This document shows positions 7,884-15,580 of a stretch of DNA of 18,461 nucleotides, in pieces. The stretch is from Candidatus Zixiibacteriota bacterium (lineage in GTDB: Bacteria > Zixibacteria > MSB-5A5 > GN15 > PGXB01). The position numbers were made by a program, and so were the translations under genes. Location of the stretch: contig DAOWOO010000001.1 in the NCBI GenBank assembly GCA_030642025.1, positions 1 to 18,461 of the forward strand, written 5' to 3'. The notes under the pieces were generated by a model. It had not been told where the DNA came from. It did no database searches and saw only the letters and a list, made by a program, of their open reading frames with translations. The number at the start of each line of letters is the position of its first letter. Within the stretch, counting starts at the first letter, position 1.

Positions 7884-10128
7884 TCACGTTTCCTTTAATC
7901 TTCAAAGCAATCAGGGTGGTGTCATCGCGGGGTGGATCGCTGCTGTCAAATTTTTTCATTTCCTCCAATACGCCGTTTATAATTTCCTCAGCTCCCAGGT
8001 GCCTCTGGCTGACAACATAGTCAAGAATGCGATTTTCACCGAATTCTTCATCGGCCTCGTTCATAGCTTCCGATAGGCCATCGGTATAAATCAGCAGGAC
8101 ATCTTCCTTGTCCAATGTGATCGTGTCTTTTTCATACTCAGCACCGGCAAAGGCCCCGATAAGCATCCCGCCTTTTTTCAACAGCCGGTGTGATCCGTCC
8201 GGTTTAACCAGTATCGGATAGTTATGTCCGGCATTGGCATATGCAAACTCCCCCGTATTGGGGTTGAACCGGCCTAAAAACAGTGTCGCATATTTTTCCG
8301 ATGAGGTTGTCTCAGCCACATGAGTGTTGATATTATACAATATTTGAGGAAGATCATTCTTGTTGCCGATTTCCGAGCGAAGCATCGCCTGTATCTGGGT
8401 TACCAGCAGTGCGGCCGGCAGGCCCTTGCCGGATGCGTCGGCAATCACCATCGAAATCAATCCGTCGCCGCTGTGTATGAAATCATAGAAGTCGCCCCCG
8501 ATGGTCAGTGAAGGCATGGAATAGGCGCAGAGATCGAAAGAATCCGAAGCCGGAGGTTTCTCCGGCAGAAGATCCAGTTGGATTTGCCGGGCCATGGCAA
8601 TCTCTTTGTCAAGGCGCTGTTTTTCCAGGGAATCGGCGTACAGCCGAGCATTGGTCAGAACTGTTACAAGTTGGTTTGAGATAACCCCCAGCATGTTGAT
8701 ATCTTCCGTATTGAACCCATACCCTGTCACCTTTTCAGTCAGGGCCATAAACCCCAGCAGATGATCGGCATCTTTCAAGGGTAGAATCAACTTCACCCGC
8801 CGCTTTGTCATTGCCTCACCCAGGGCGCTGCCCCGCCGGTATTCCTCAAGCCGGTCGATTACGGCAGGCGATTCAAGCTGGCCGACTGCCCCCAGAAAGC
8901 GGTCGTCGCGGCTAATAATCATACGAGCAGGATAGTCTTCCGAGGCCAGGAGTACATATTCGGATAAACGGTCATCATACTGAATAAAATAGACATGGCG
9001 TACCAGGAGGGTGGTGCGAAGGGTCTGGTCGATCATTTCATGTATCTTTTCAAGGTCGAAGACCGATATCAGCCGCCGTGATAATCGCTCAAGAATGTTT
9101 CTGTGGTCGGAGCGGCTCCTGATGAATATCTTCTGAATCAGATCGTCCAGCCGGTTAATAATCGGTTTGTACAGTATCAAGGCCAGTATGATAAAGGCGA
9201 TATTGACAAGATTGGTCTGGGAGCCGAATACAGATGTAATCATCCGGTCGGCCTGGCCCACCAGAAGTATATACAAACCGACCAGAATACCGGATGAGAT
9301 GGTATATACCAGCGACTGGCGGAATATAACCTTCACATCGAGAAACTGGTGACGGATTATAGCCCAGCCGATGGAGCCCCCGCCGACCAGCAGCAGGAGA
9401 ATGGTTCCGCCGGATTTAACACCGGAAGGAATATCTATGTTGAGTAGATTCGGAATCAAAAAGAGGGCCATATAAATGCCGACGGCCGAGGCAATTCCTC
9501 CAACCAGGATGGTTGTCTGCCGCCGTATCTGTGCATTCTGCATGAGCATACGTCCGCGAATGATGTAGTACAGCGCCAGCCCGATATATATAAAGTTTAT
9601 TAACGAGAAGAGTGTTTTCTCGGAACTTATAAGCAGGCTGAAGCCGAGAACCATCCACTTCATGAGAGCCGAAAGCGGCTCGAGAACCAGGCTCAAAAAT
9701 CCCTCACCGGATTTGAATTCCAAAAACTGTAAAATCTTTTCAGGATTCCGGAATACCAGAACGAGCAGAAGGTGAAACAGGTGCGGGAAAAAGATCAGGT
9801 AGCGAAGCCGCCGGTGTTTCATCAGCGATAATCTATCCACCGGATAGACCCAGCTAAACAGCAGGAACGAGGGGAAGAATAGCTCCCAGATATAGAAAAG
9901 ATTATAAACTATGGAATCTTCAAACGGCGCCTGAGCCGATGCAATCGGTTTGACAATCGCGCCCAGCGCCAAAAATATCGGTCCCAGTGCGGCAAAGAAA
10001 AGCATCATACCGGTTGTCCGGTTGGTCCGATGTCTCGGATTATCGCGGACTATGGTATATGCGAGAAACAGGAGTATGCCGCCGAATATGAAATATACCG
10101 GCGCCACGATTTTTTGAAGAATCTCCAC
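7873..10128 (-). CDS. membrane-anchored GAF-SpoIIE/PP2C phosphatase
   Basis: A 751-residue protein from a GTG start. Residues 1-325 contain about nine hydrophobic segments, similar to the 7TM sensory N-termini of some histidine kinases. A GAF domain follows (about 350-495), then a helical linker and a SpoIIE-type PP2C domain (about 510-745). Metal-binding acidic residues are present: Asp546 in GGDFYDF, Asp564 in VIADASGKG, Asp683 in YTDGLSE, and Asp735/Asp736 in the DDTT tail. In partner-switching systems such phosphatases dephosphorylate a STAS-domain antagonist so that it can bind the anti-sigma kinase. Both those partners are encoded directly upstream; the anti-sigma gene ends 21 bp before this start. 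It probably senses a membrane or cytoplasmic signal. The ribosome site is weak, so coupling to the upstream gene is likely. Confidence 0.93.
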   Translation of the reverse strand: MEILQKIVAPVYFIFGGILLFLAYTIVRDNPRHRTNRTTGMMLFFAALGPIFLALGAIVKPIASAQAPFEDSIVYNLFYIWELFFPSFLLFSWVYPVDRLSLMKHRRLRYLIFFPHLFHLLLVLVFRNPEKILQFLEFKSGEGFLSLVLEPLSALMKWMVLGFSLLISSEKTLFSLINFIYIGLALYYIIRGRMLMQNAQIRRQTTILVGGIASAVGIYMALFLIPNLLNIDIPSGVKSGGTILLLLVGGGSIGWAIIRHQFLDVKVIFRQSLVYTISSGILVGLYILLVGQADRMITSVFGSQTNLVNIAFIILALILYKPIINRLDDLIQKIFIRSRSDHRNILERLSRRLISVFDLEKIHEMIDQTLRTTLLVRHVYFIQYDDRLSEYVLLASEDYPARMIISRDDRFLGAVGQLESPAVIDRLEEYRRGSALGEAMTKRRVKLILPLKDADHLLGFMALTEKVTGYGFNTEDINMLGVISNQLVTVLTNARLYADSLEKQRLDKEIAMARQIQLDLLPEKPPASDSFDLCAYSMPSLTIGGDFYDFIHSGDGLISMVIADASGKGLPAALLVTQIQAMLRSEIGNKNDLPQILYNINTHVAETTSSEKYATLFLGRFNPNTGEFAYANAGHNYPILVKPDGSHRLLKKGGMLIGAFAGAEYEKDTITLDKEDVLLIYTDGLSEAMNEADEEFGENRILDYVVSQRHLGAEEIINGVLEEMKKFDSSDPPRDDTTLIALKIKGNVNDR

Positions 10129-10149
10129 GCGATCGCCTGATCCAATCGG

Positions 10150-10569
10150 CTAAAGATTTTTGGTTATGCTCACCTTGGTGCCCGTAGCAAGCTTTTCAGT
10201 TACGGTCGTATCCATCAGCGACTTGACAATGAATATTCCGCGCCCGACTTCTTTTAACAGATTCTTGTCGTCAACCGGATTTTCTATGGTGTCGGGATCA
10301 AACCCGTCGCCCTGATCGGTAACGACGACCTCGATGGCGGAGTTTTTGCGGTTGATTTCAACTGTGACCACTTTATCCTGATCCGTCTTGTTTCCATGGA
10401 CGATACCATTGATGGCCAGTTCCGTCACGCAGATAGCTATGTCAGCGATAACGGTTTCTTCAAGACCATACCCCCGGAGGATGCCTTCAAGGAAGCTGTC
10501 GATGTCGGTCAGATAATCTTCCGAGGATGGAATTCTGATAGTGTTGTCAACAATTACCGGCTTTTTCAT
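10150..10569 (-). CDS. RsbW/SpoIIAB-like anti-sigma factor, ATP-binding kinase
   Basis: A 139-residue single-domain GHKL ATPase. The N-box includes Glu50, Asn54 and His58 in VTELAINGIVHGN, the G1 box is TDQGDGF (84-90), and the G2 box is GRGIFIVKSLMD (109-120). The family holds a sigma factor or other target and phosphorylates a STAS antagonist on Ser/Thr. The likely antagonist gene is upstream and the opposing phosphatase gene downstream, so the window holds a complete partner switch except for the final target. No sigma factor gene is seen nearby. Its expression may be lower than that of the STAS gene because of an intervening terminator (10590-10621). Confidence 0.92.
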   Translation of the reverse strand: MKKPVIVDNTIRIPSSEDYLTDIDSFLEGILRGYGLEETVIADIAICVTELAINGIVHGNKTDQDKVVTVEINRKNSAIEVVVTDQGDGFDPDTIENPVDDKNLLKEVGRGIFIVKSLMDTTVTEKLATGTKVSITKNL

Positions 10570-10589
10570 GTTTTTTATCCATTTTTACG

Positions 10590-10621
10590 AAAAACGGGCA
10601 GGCTGGGATGCAACCTGCCCG
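10590..10621 (-). terminator. intrinsic terminator between STAS and anti-sigma genes
   Basis: On the minus strand CGGGCAGG and CCTGCCCG (10621-10614 and 10602-10595) form an eight-bp stem with an 11-base loop, followed at once by five T (10594-10590). It lies 28 bases after the STAS stop codon and 20 bases before the anti-sigma start. Partial termination here would raise STAS levels relative to its kinase and phosphatase. Confidence 0.7.
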
Positions 10622-10649
10622 GCATATTAGTTTTTAATTCAACTCCTGC

Positions 10650-10985
10650 CTAAAACGACTCGATGGCTTCCTCAGTGGAATCGTATGCCTCAAATACCGT
10701 AACCAGTTTGGTAATGGTTAAAAGAGACTGTATTTTGTCGGTAACATTGGACAGTTTCAGTTCTCCACCGTTATTACGCAAGGTTGTCAGCCCCGAAATG
10801 AGAATACCCAAACCGGTTGAATTCATCCAGTCCACCTTGGCAAGATCGATGACGACTTTTTTTGTTCCCTTCTCAAGGCATTCATGAAGTTTTTCGTGAA
10901 GGATTGTGGCGTCGGGGCCGCCCATGATTTTACCTTTCGGCTCAAGAACGGCCACCCCGTCTTTTTCATAATCTGATAGATTCAT
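10650..10985 (-). CDS. STAS-domain anti-sigma factor antagonist
   Basis: A 111-residue single STAS domain like SpoIIAA/RsbV. The expected phosphorylation site is Ser56 (or Thr57) in DWMNSTGLGIL, matching the DSSGLG region of SpoIIAA. The unphosphorylated form should bind the RsbW-like protein encoded downstream and release its target; the SpoIIE-type phosphatase would reactivate it. A GGAGGT ribosome site lies 11 bases before the ATG, a rather long spacer. It is the first gene of the minus-strand signalling cluster, read away from thyX across a 563-bp divergent gap. Confidence 0.94.
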   Translation of the reverse strand: MNLSDYEKDGVAVLEPKGKIMGGPDATILHEKLHECLEKGTKKVVIDLAKVDWMNSTGLGILISGLTTLRNNGGELKLSNVTDKIQSLLTITKLVTVFEAYDSTEEAIESF

Positions 10986-11262
10986 CTGGTTATTAGACCT
11001 CCATCTGAATTAAATATTTATATTCCGTTTTATTCTGCGACCGGCAAAAAAAGCGTATCGCCGGTTAACCTCCTGAAATTCCGTAAATTATGGAGTGAAG
11101 TCAAGGTATTTTTGGGCGGCGGCCGGGTCGATTGCGCCGGTTGGTTTTCTGCAATCTGATAATGGATTAAATGGGGCTATCTCCCGAATATCCACGCCTG
11201 CAAAGATATAGAGATATGGAAGCCAAGCTTCAATTTTCAAACATCATTTTCAGGTTAAACAC
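10986..11262. other. divergent intergenic region, left part
   Basis: This stretch should hold the minus-strand promoter of the STAS gene. A TATAAA-like element lies near 11017-11022 on the minus strand, but no well-spaced -35 is convincing. A short CCGGC/GCCGG dyad occurs at about 11041-11064. No coding signal is supported. Confidence 0.4.
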
Positions 11263-11309
11263 CCACAAAATAATGAGGCTTCAAACCTATGAAGCACAAT
11301 ATATTGTAA
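11263..11309 (+). promoter_or_regulatory. tandem NrdR-box-like sites upstream of thyX-nrdJ
   Basis: The right site (11294-11309) reads GCACAATATATTGTAA and matches the published NrdR box acaCwAtATaTwGtgt at 13 of 16 positions, with the ten-base core CAATATATTG fully conforming. The left site (11263-11278), CCACAAAATAATGAGG, matches at 11 of 16. The starts are exactly 31 bp apart, the usual three-turn spacing of paired NrdR boxes. NrdR is an ATP/dATP-sensing repressor of ribonucleotide reductase genes, and nrdJ lies downstream. Confidence 0.75.
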
Positions 11310-11337
11310 TTATTTCTATCCCAATTGTTTTTTTTAT

Positions 11338-11366
11338 TTGACACCGGTTTTTCAAATGATTACTGT
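11338..11366 (+). promoter_or_regulatory. possible promoter for thyX-nrdJ
   Basis: A perfect TTGACA (11338-11343) is followed after 17 bases by TACTGT (11361-11366), a weak -10. It lies 28 bases downstream of the NrdR-box-like pair and would give a leader of about 175 bases. That leader contains a GCGCT/AGCGC stem (11372-11376 with 11406-11410) enclosing smaller dyads. No cobalamin riboswitch signature was found. Confidence 0.4.
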
Positions 11367-11548
11367 TGTCAGCGCTTAATAAGTTTATTGGTTTAACCCG
11401 GTTGGAGCGCGGTGTATTTTTGGCATCGTATTGTAACGCAATAGCATAGGGTGGTAAGGGGGCGTTTTTCAACTGGGTTATTTGTGTCTGGTAATGAAAA
11501 AAATTGTGAAAATGTGACCGCAACTTTAATAAATTTAGGTATCTTAAG

Positions 11549-12235
11549 ATGGAAGTAACAAAAACCGCCAGGATGGAGACAATGCCGGAAATAGCTGAAC
11601 AACCGACTGTGGAACTTATGGCAATTACGCCGAACGCCGAGCAGGTGATCGAGTTGGCCTGCCGGACCTGTTATTTATCGTTCCACCGATATAATCCTCC
11701 GGCTTCGACTGGGGAATTAATCAAGAAGGTGATTCGCAAGAAACACCACAGCGTGCTGGAGCACGCTATGGCGACTTTCAGAATCAAGGGCGGTTCGAGG
11801 GTCTTTACCCACGAACTGGTTCGGCATCGACTTATGTCGCCTTCGCAGGAATCGCAGCGCTATGTTGAATACGGAAAAACCCGGGAATTCGAAATCGTGG
11901 TGCCTCCCACGGCTGAACAGGCGGGGTTTAAAGACCGATATATAGAAATGGCCTCGAAGTGTCGTAATTTGTACCAGGAAATGGTTGATGCCGGAACGCC
12001 CAAGGAGGATGCTCGCTATATTCTGCCGAACGGTACAACATCGGAGATTGTTATCTCGGCCAATTTTCGGGAGTATCGGCATATATTTCAGGTCAGATGT
12101 AATCCCCGGGCACACTGGGAAATCCGGAGGGTATGCCTGATTATGCTGGAAACGCTTAAGAAGGAAGCGCCGATAGTGTTTGACGATATTATTATAGACA
12201 GGGAAACCAATTCAGCCACCATTATTGAGTCCTAG
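11549..12235 (+). CDS. thyX: flavin-dependent thymidylate synthase
   Basis: A 228-residue protein that methylates dUMP to dTMP using FAD, NADPH and methylenetetrahydrofolate. The ThyX signature RHRLMSPSQESQRY (92-105) fits RHRxxSx(4)SxRY, and the conserved KHHSVLEHA helix (65-73) and the C-terminal REYRHIFQVRCNPRAHWEIR segment are present. The start is uncertain: ATGs at 11549, 11573 and 11582 are in frame. The ThyX fold begins near residue 20 (VELMAITPN), and GGAG lies just before 11582, so a start there would also give a complete enzyme. nrdJ follows after 9 bp, making a deoxynucleotide-synthesis operon probably controlled by NrdR. Confidence 0.96.
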   Translation: MEVTKTARMETMPEIAEQPTVELMAITPNAEQVIELACRTCYLSFHRYNPPASTGELIKKVIRKKHHSVLEHAMATFRIKGGSRVFTHELVRHRLMSPSQESQRYVEYGKTREFEIVVPPTAEQAGFKDRYIEMASKCRNLYQEMVDAGTPKEDARYILPNGTTSEIVISANFREYRHIFQVRCNPRAHWEIRRVCLIMLETLKKEAPIVFDDIIIDRETNSATIIES

Positions 12236-12244
12236 GAGAACATC

Positions 12245-14521
12245 ATGGAAGATGATTATGGATATGAATTGACAGAGAACTCAATCAAGGTACTTGAGCG
12301 TCGTTATTTAAAAAAGGATGACAAGGGAGATATCTCCGAGACGCCCGATGAACTTTTCCGCCGGGTGGCCAGGGCCATCGCCGAACCGGATAAAAAATTC
12401 GGCGCTTCGCCAGAGGAGGTTAAAGAAGTCGAAGAAAAATTCTTCAGGCTGATCTCATCTTTAGAGTTCATGCCCAATTCTCCCACCCTGATGAATGCGG
12501 GACGGCCGCTGGGACAACTTTCGGCCTGCTTTGTTCTGCCAATTGAGGATTCGATGGAATCGATTTTCGATGCGGTTAAGCATACCGCTTTAATTCACAA
12601 ATCAGGCGGGGGAACAGGTTTTGCCTTTTCCCGTTTGCGGCCCCGCAATTCAATGGTGGCTTCGACTTCGGGTGTGGCTTCCGGGCCGGTATCGTTTATG
12701 AAAGTTATCAATTCCGCCACCGAGGCGGTTAAGCAGGGAGGAACCCGCCGCGGAGCCAATATGGGGGTGTTACGTGTCGATCATCCAGATATTATGGAGT
12801 TTATCACATGCAAGGACGATTTGTCCGAATTGACAAATTTCAATATCTCGGTTGCCGTAACCGATGAATTCATGCGTGCCGCCAAAGAAAACGCTCCCTA
12901 TGAGCTTAAGGATCCGCGGACTGGTACGGCATATATCGGGGAAGGCAAACCGGTCCATTTGAATGCCCGGGAAGTGCTCAATAAAATCATAAAACATGCT
13001 CACCAAACCGGCGAGCCGGGAATAATATTTCTGGACAGGATGAATGACGGTAACCCGATATCGAAAGTCGCCCTGTATGAGGCCACCAATCCATGCGGTG
13101 AGCAGCCGTTATTGCCGTATGAAAGTTGCAACCTCGGTTCGATTAACCTGAGTAAAATGGTGAAAGCGGTGGTTGATCTCGACTCGCCGCGGGAACTTTC
13201 GCGGTATGAAATCGACTGGGGGAAATTGGATCATACAGTCAGAATCTGCGTCCATTTTCTTGATAATGTTATTGAGGCGAACAAATACCCCCTTCCCGAG
13301 ATAGATAAAGGCACCAAGGAAAACCGCAAAATCGGGCTTGGTGTCATGGGCTGGGCCGATCTGTTGATTACGCTCGGAATACCCTACAATTCCCAGGAAG
13401 CGGTTGATCTGGCCGAAAAGATTATGTCCCGAATCAATAACATCGCCCGGGATCAGTCACAAAAATTGGCTGAAACCCGTGGCGTTTTCCCCAACTGGGA
13501 GAGGTCGCATTTTTATCAAGGTGGCGAGGGCAAGAAGATGCGCAATTCAACCGTGACAACAATTGCCCCGACCGGTACTATATCGATAATATCAGGATGC
13601 TCGTCCGGGGTGGAACCGCTGTTTGCCATCTCCTATGTTCGTACTGTAATGGATCAGACCAAACTTATCGAGGTCAACCCGTATTTCGAGCGGGTGGCTA
13701 AAAGCAGGGGATTCTATTCCAAAGAGCTTATGGAAAGAATATCGGAGACAAACTCGATTGCCGATTATGACGAAATTCCCGATGATGTAAAGAGGGTTTT
13801 CGTCACAACCCACGATGTCAAGCCCGAATGGCATGTCAGGATGCAGGCGGCCTTCCAGAAATATACCGATAATGCCGTCTCCAAGACAATCAACCTGCCG
13901 TCCGAGGCGACGGAAGACGATGTTCACCAGGCCTACGAAACGGCTTTTGAGCTTGGCTGTAAGGGAATTACTATCTACCGCGACGGCAGTCGGGCCGAGC
14001 AGGTGTTGTCCACCGGGTCAACCTCCGACCCGAACGCCAAAACATCCGCGGCCGCCAGACCGGCCAAAACAACGATAGTTGAGGATCGTCCCGATGTACT
14101 GAACGGTATTACCGAAAAAATAAAGACCGGTTATGGCAATCTCTATGTTACGATAAATATGCTCAACAAGCGGCCGTTCGAGGTTTTTGCTTCAATCGGC
14201 AAATCGGGATATTCCACCATGGCCGATACCGAGGCGATATGCCGGCTTATTTCGCTGGCCTTTCGTTCCGGAGTACCGGTCTCCAAGGTAATTGAGCAGT
14301 TGAAAGGGATTGGCGGCTCCTCACCGGTATTCGGTAATGGCGGGCTGATATCATCGATTCCCGATGCCATCGCCCAGGTTCTGCATAAACATTTCGGCAA
14401 TGGCGACATAATCGAAAAAGAACTTGATATTTCCGAGGAATTCTGTCCCGATTGCGGCAGTCGGGTTCAACATGACGGCGGCTGTATTGTTTGCGCCTCG
14501 TGCGGTTTTTCTAAATGCTGA
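12245..14521 (+). CDS. nrdJ: adenosylcobalamin-dependent ribonucleotide reductase, class II
   Basis: A 758-residue enzyme reducing ribonucleotides to deoxyribonucleotides with a B12-derived radical. The active-site triad lies in NPCGE (Asn282, Cys284 thiyl, Glu286); redox cysteines are Cys95 in LSACFVLP and Cys295 in SCNLGS, 11 residues after Cys284 as in Thermotoga NrdJ. A KSGGGTGFAFSRLRPR substrate-binding segment is at 119-134. After a Pro/Ala/Thr-rich linker there is a TSCPD domain (about 620-730), and the C-terminus carries a cysteine cluster (CPDCG, CIVCASCGFSKC) that serves as zinc or thiol-relay tail in this family. A GGAGA ribosome site precedes the ATG. It follows thyX by 9 bp. No NrdA/NrdB or NrdD is seen here. 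Confidence 0.97.
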   Translation: MEDDYGYELTENSIKVLERRYLKKDDKGDISETPDELFRRVARAIAEPDKKFGASPEEVKEVEEKFFRLISSLEFMPNSPTLMNAGRPLGQLSACFVLPIEDSMESIFDAVKHTALIHKSGGGTGFAFSRLRPRNSMVASTSGVASGPVSFMKVINSATEAVKQGGTRRGANMGVLRVDHPDIMEFITCKDDLSELTNFNISVAVTDEFMRAAKENAPYELKDPRTGTAYIGEGKPVHLNAREVLNKIIKHAHQTGEPGIIFLDRMNDGNPISKVALYEATNPCGEQPLLPYESCNLGSINLSKMVKAVVDLDSPRELSRYEIDWGKLDHTVRICVHFLDNVIEANKYPLPEIDKGTKENRKIGLGVMGWADLLITLGIPYNSQEAVDLAEKIMSRINNIARDQSQKLAETRGVFPNWERSHFYQGGEGKKMRNSTVTTIAPTGTISIISGCSSGVEPLFAISYVRTVMDQTKLIEVNPYFERVAKSRGFYSKELMERISETNSIADYDEIPDDVKRVFVTTHDVKPEWHVRMQAAFQKYTDNAVSKTINLPSEATEDDVHQAYETAFELGCKGITIYRDGSRAEQVLSTGSTSDPNAKTSAAARPAKTTIVEDRPDVLNGITEKIKTGYGNLYVTINMLNKRPFEVFASIGKSGYSTMADTEAICRLISLAFRSGVPVSKVIEQLKGIGGSSPVFGNGGLISSIPDAIAQVLHKHFGNGDIIEKELDISEEFCPDCGSRVQHDGGCIVCASCGFSKC

Positions 14522-14544
14522 TAGTCTTGGTGCCGATATAATAA

Positions 14545-14572
14545 GGGGGGATGTTGGGATAGACATCCCCCC
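14545..14572. terminator. strong GC hairpin after nrdJ
   Basis: GGGGGGATGT (14545-14554) pairs perfectly with ACATCCCCCC (14563-14572) around an eight-base loop. The + strand has no T-run after it, while the minus strand has TTATTATATC. It lies 23 bases after the nrdJ stop and nine bases before the next ATG, in a place where a ribosome site would be expected, so it could limit both read-through and translation of the next gene. Confidence 0.5.
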
Positions 14573-14581
14573 CAATCTATT

Positions 14582-15244
14582 ATGGCACAGGCAGATTACA
14601 TACCGGCAGGGCGAACATCACGGGTCAATAAAGGCTCGATTGAATTTACGCTTCAAACTGAATACGCGGTCCGACCCATTCCCAGACTGACTACCTCGGT
14701 TTTTTCAAAAGGGCAGGTTATATATAAAATTGAAAAAGAGCTCGAGAATCCGGTTTCATCACTTGAAGACAAAACCCGGATTGAGACCCTCCTGACGCGT
14801 CAGCATGTCCAGGCGCTTGAAGTGGTCAACGGTGATGACTTTCCACACTCCCCAACTCCGGCTGACGGGTCTTCGGGAACGGCTCAAATTACCACTGTAA
14901 AACGAATTCAAGAAGATAAGCTGACCCTGGCTGATCGTCTCCGTGATATTGATGGGGTTATTTATGTAATCCGGCTTGACAATGACGGCGAGTTTGTATC
15001 ATCTACGCTTTCAGAGAAATTCAAGAGTCAGTTTTCGGTCATTACAAAGAACCTGCATGAGATACTCGATATTTTTATCAAAATGCCTGGAGGCACAAGA
15101 GAACAGGGGGTATATGAAGTCGAAAGGAATCGGCTTTACCTGGTTTCAGCGGGAAAAGAATGTTATTTCGTGTTGACCCGTTTTGACGATGTGCCAACTG
15201 ATTATGAATCTGTCCTGCAGAAGGTTCTTTACGACTCTTTCTAA
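14582..15244 (+). CDS. unrecognised protein with roadblock/LC7-like C-terminal half
   Basis: A 220-residue soluble protein I do not recognise by name. Residues 15-80 form one conserved-looking unit (NKGSIEFTLQTEYAVRPIPR, then GQVIYKIEKEL and QHVQALEVV). A low-complexity linker (85-108) leads to a second unit (115-220): LADRLRDIDGVIYVIRLDNDG, an amphipathic helix, then NRLYLVSAGKECYFVLTRF. The second unit has the order and length of a roadblock/LC7 domain, as in MglB-type partners of small Ras-like GTPases; this is a pattern judgement without alignment. The gene lacks any Shine-Dalgarno, because a G/C hairpin (14545-14572) occupies the space before the ATG, so translation may be weak, leaderless or regulated. 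No MglA-type GTPase gene is in the window. Confidence 0.75.
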   Translation: MAQADYIPAGRTSRVNKGSIEFTLQTEYAVRPIPRLTTSVFSKGQVIYKIEKELENPVSSLEDKTRIETLLTRQHVQALEVVNGDDFPHSPTPADGSSGTAQITTVKRIQEDKLTLADRLRDIDGVIYVIRLDNDGEFVSSTLSEKFKSQFSVITKNLHEILDIFIKMPGGTREQGVYEVERNRLYLVSAGKECYFVLTRFDDVPTDYESVLQKVLYDSF

Positions 15245-15511
15245 TTTTTCCCGTGTAAAAAAACCGGAGAGGGCGGTACAAATTTGAAAAAACTCCTCAT
15301 TCCTTACGGTAAAGGGTTTTTACAGCCACTCCCGGCATTTTGCTTTCGCTGCCGCCAGAAGGCGGGTCACGGCGTATACGCAGCCTTGTGGAGAGACGAC
15401 CTTCATTAATGAGTTGTTAGAAGATTTTTCAAAAACCCTAACCCTCTCCAATTGTTTTACAGTAATAATCTACAATATCAAATAAATCACGCAACCTTTT
15501 TTTATGAGCTA
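15245..15511. other. intergenic region holding an inverted-repeat element
   Basis: This non-coding stretch between the roadblock-like gene and the acpS promoter is mostly taken up by the 184-bp inverted-repeat element at 15266-15449. The remaining bases (15450-15511) are AT-rich with no ORF carrying a ribosome site. Confidence 0.5.
15266..15449. repeat. MITE-like imperfect terminal inverted repeat element, 184 bp
   Basis: The left end GGAGAGGG (15266-15273) mirrors CCCTCTCC (15442-15449), and further in TTTGAAAAA (15283-15291) mirrors TTTTTCAAA (15425-15433) at nearly the same distance. The ends therefore form an imperfect inverted repeat of about 28 bases, and weaker symmetry continues inward (AACTCCTCATT against AATGAGTTGTT). 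The interior is GC-richer and has no complete ORF. The CCCTAACCCTCTCC end resembles short interspersed palindromic repeats seen in many environmental bacterial genomes. No obvious flanking target duplication was found. Confidence 0.55.
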
Positions 15512-15540
15512 TTGCCAAAAATATTCATATCGCTTATTAT
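15512..15540 (+). promoter_or_regulatory. near-consensus sigma70 promoter for acpS-pyrE
   Basis: TTGCCA (15512-15517) and TATTAT (15535-15540) each match the consensus at five of six bases and are separated by exactly 17 bases. Transcription would begin near 15547, about 34 bases before the acpS ATG. This is the best promoter match in the window. Confidence 0.7.
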
Positions 15541-15580
15541 CCCTAAAAGAACTTTCGGTAACTTATATGGGTGAGTTAAT

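Noticed and set aside
11041..11064. CCGGC/GCCGG dyad upstream of the STAS gene
   Set aside because: Only five paired bases with a long loop and no T-run in a useful position; not a credible terminator or operator by itself.
11171..11341. 56-codon + strand ORF with a hydrophobic end upstream of thyX
   Set aside because: No Shine-Dalgarno, AT-rich random-looking codons, and it overlaps the NrdR-box pair; more likely non-coding.
11366..11548. Cobalamin riboswitch in the leader of the B12-dependent reductase operon
   Set aside because: No B12-box-like sequence was found; the GCGCT/AGCGC fold is small and generic.
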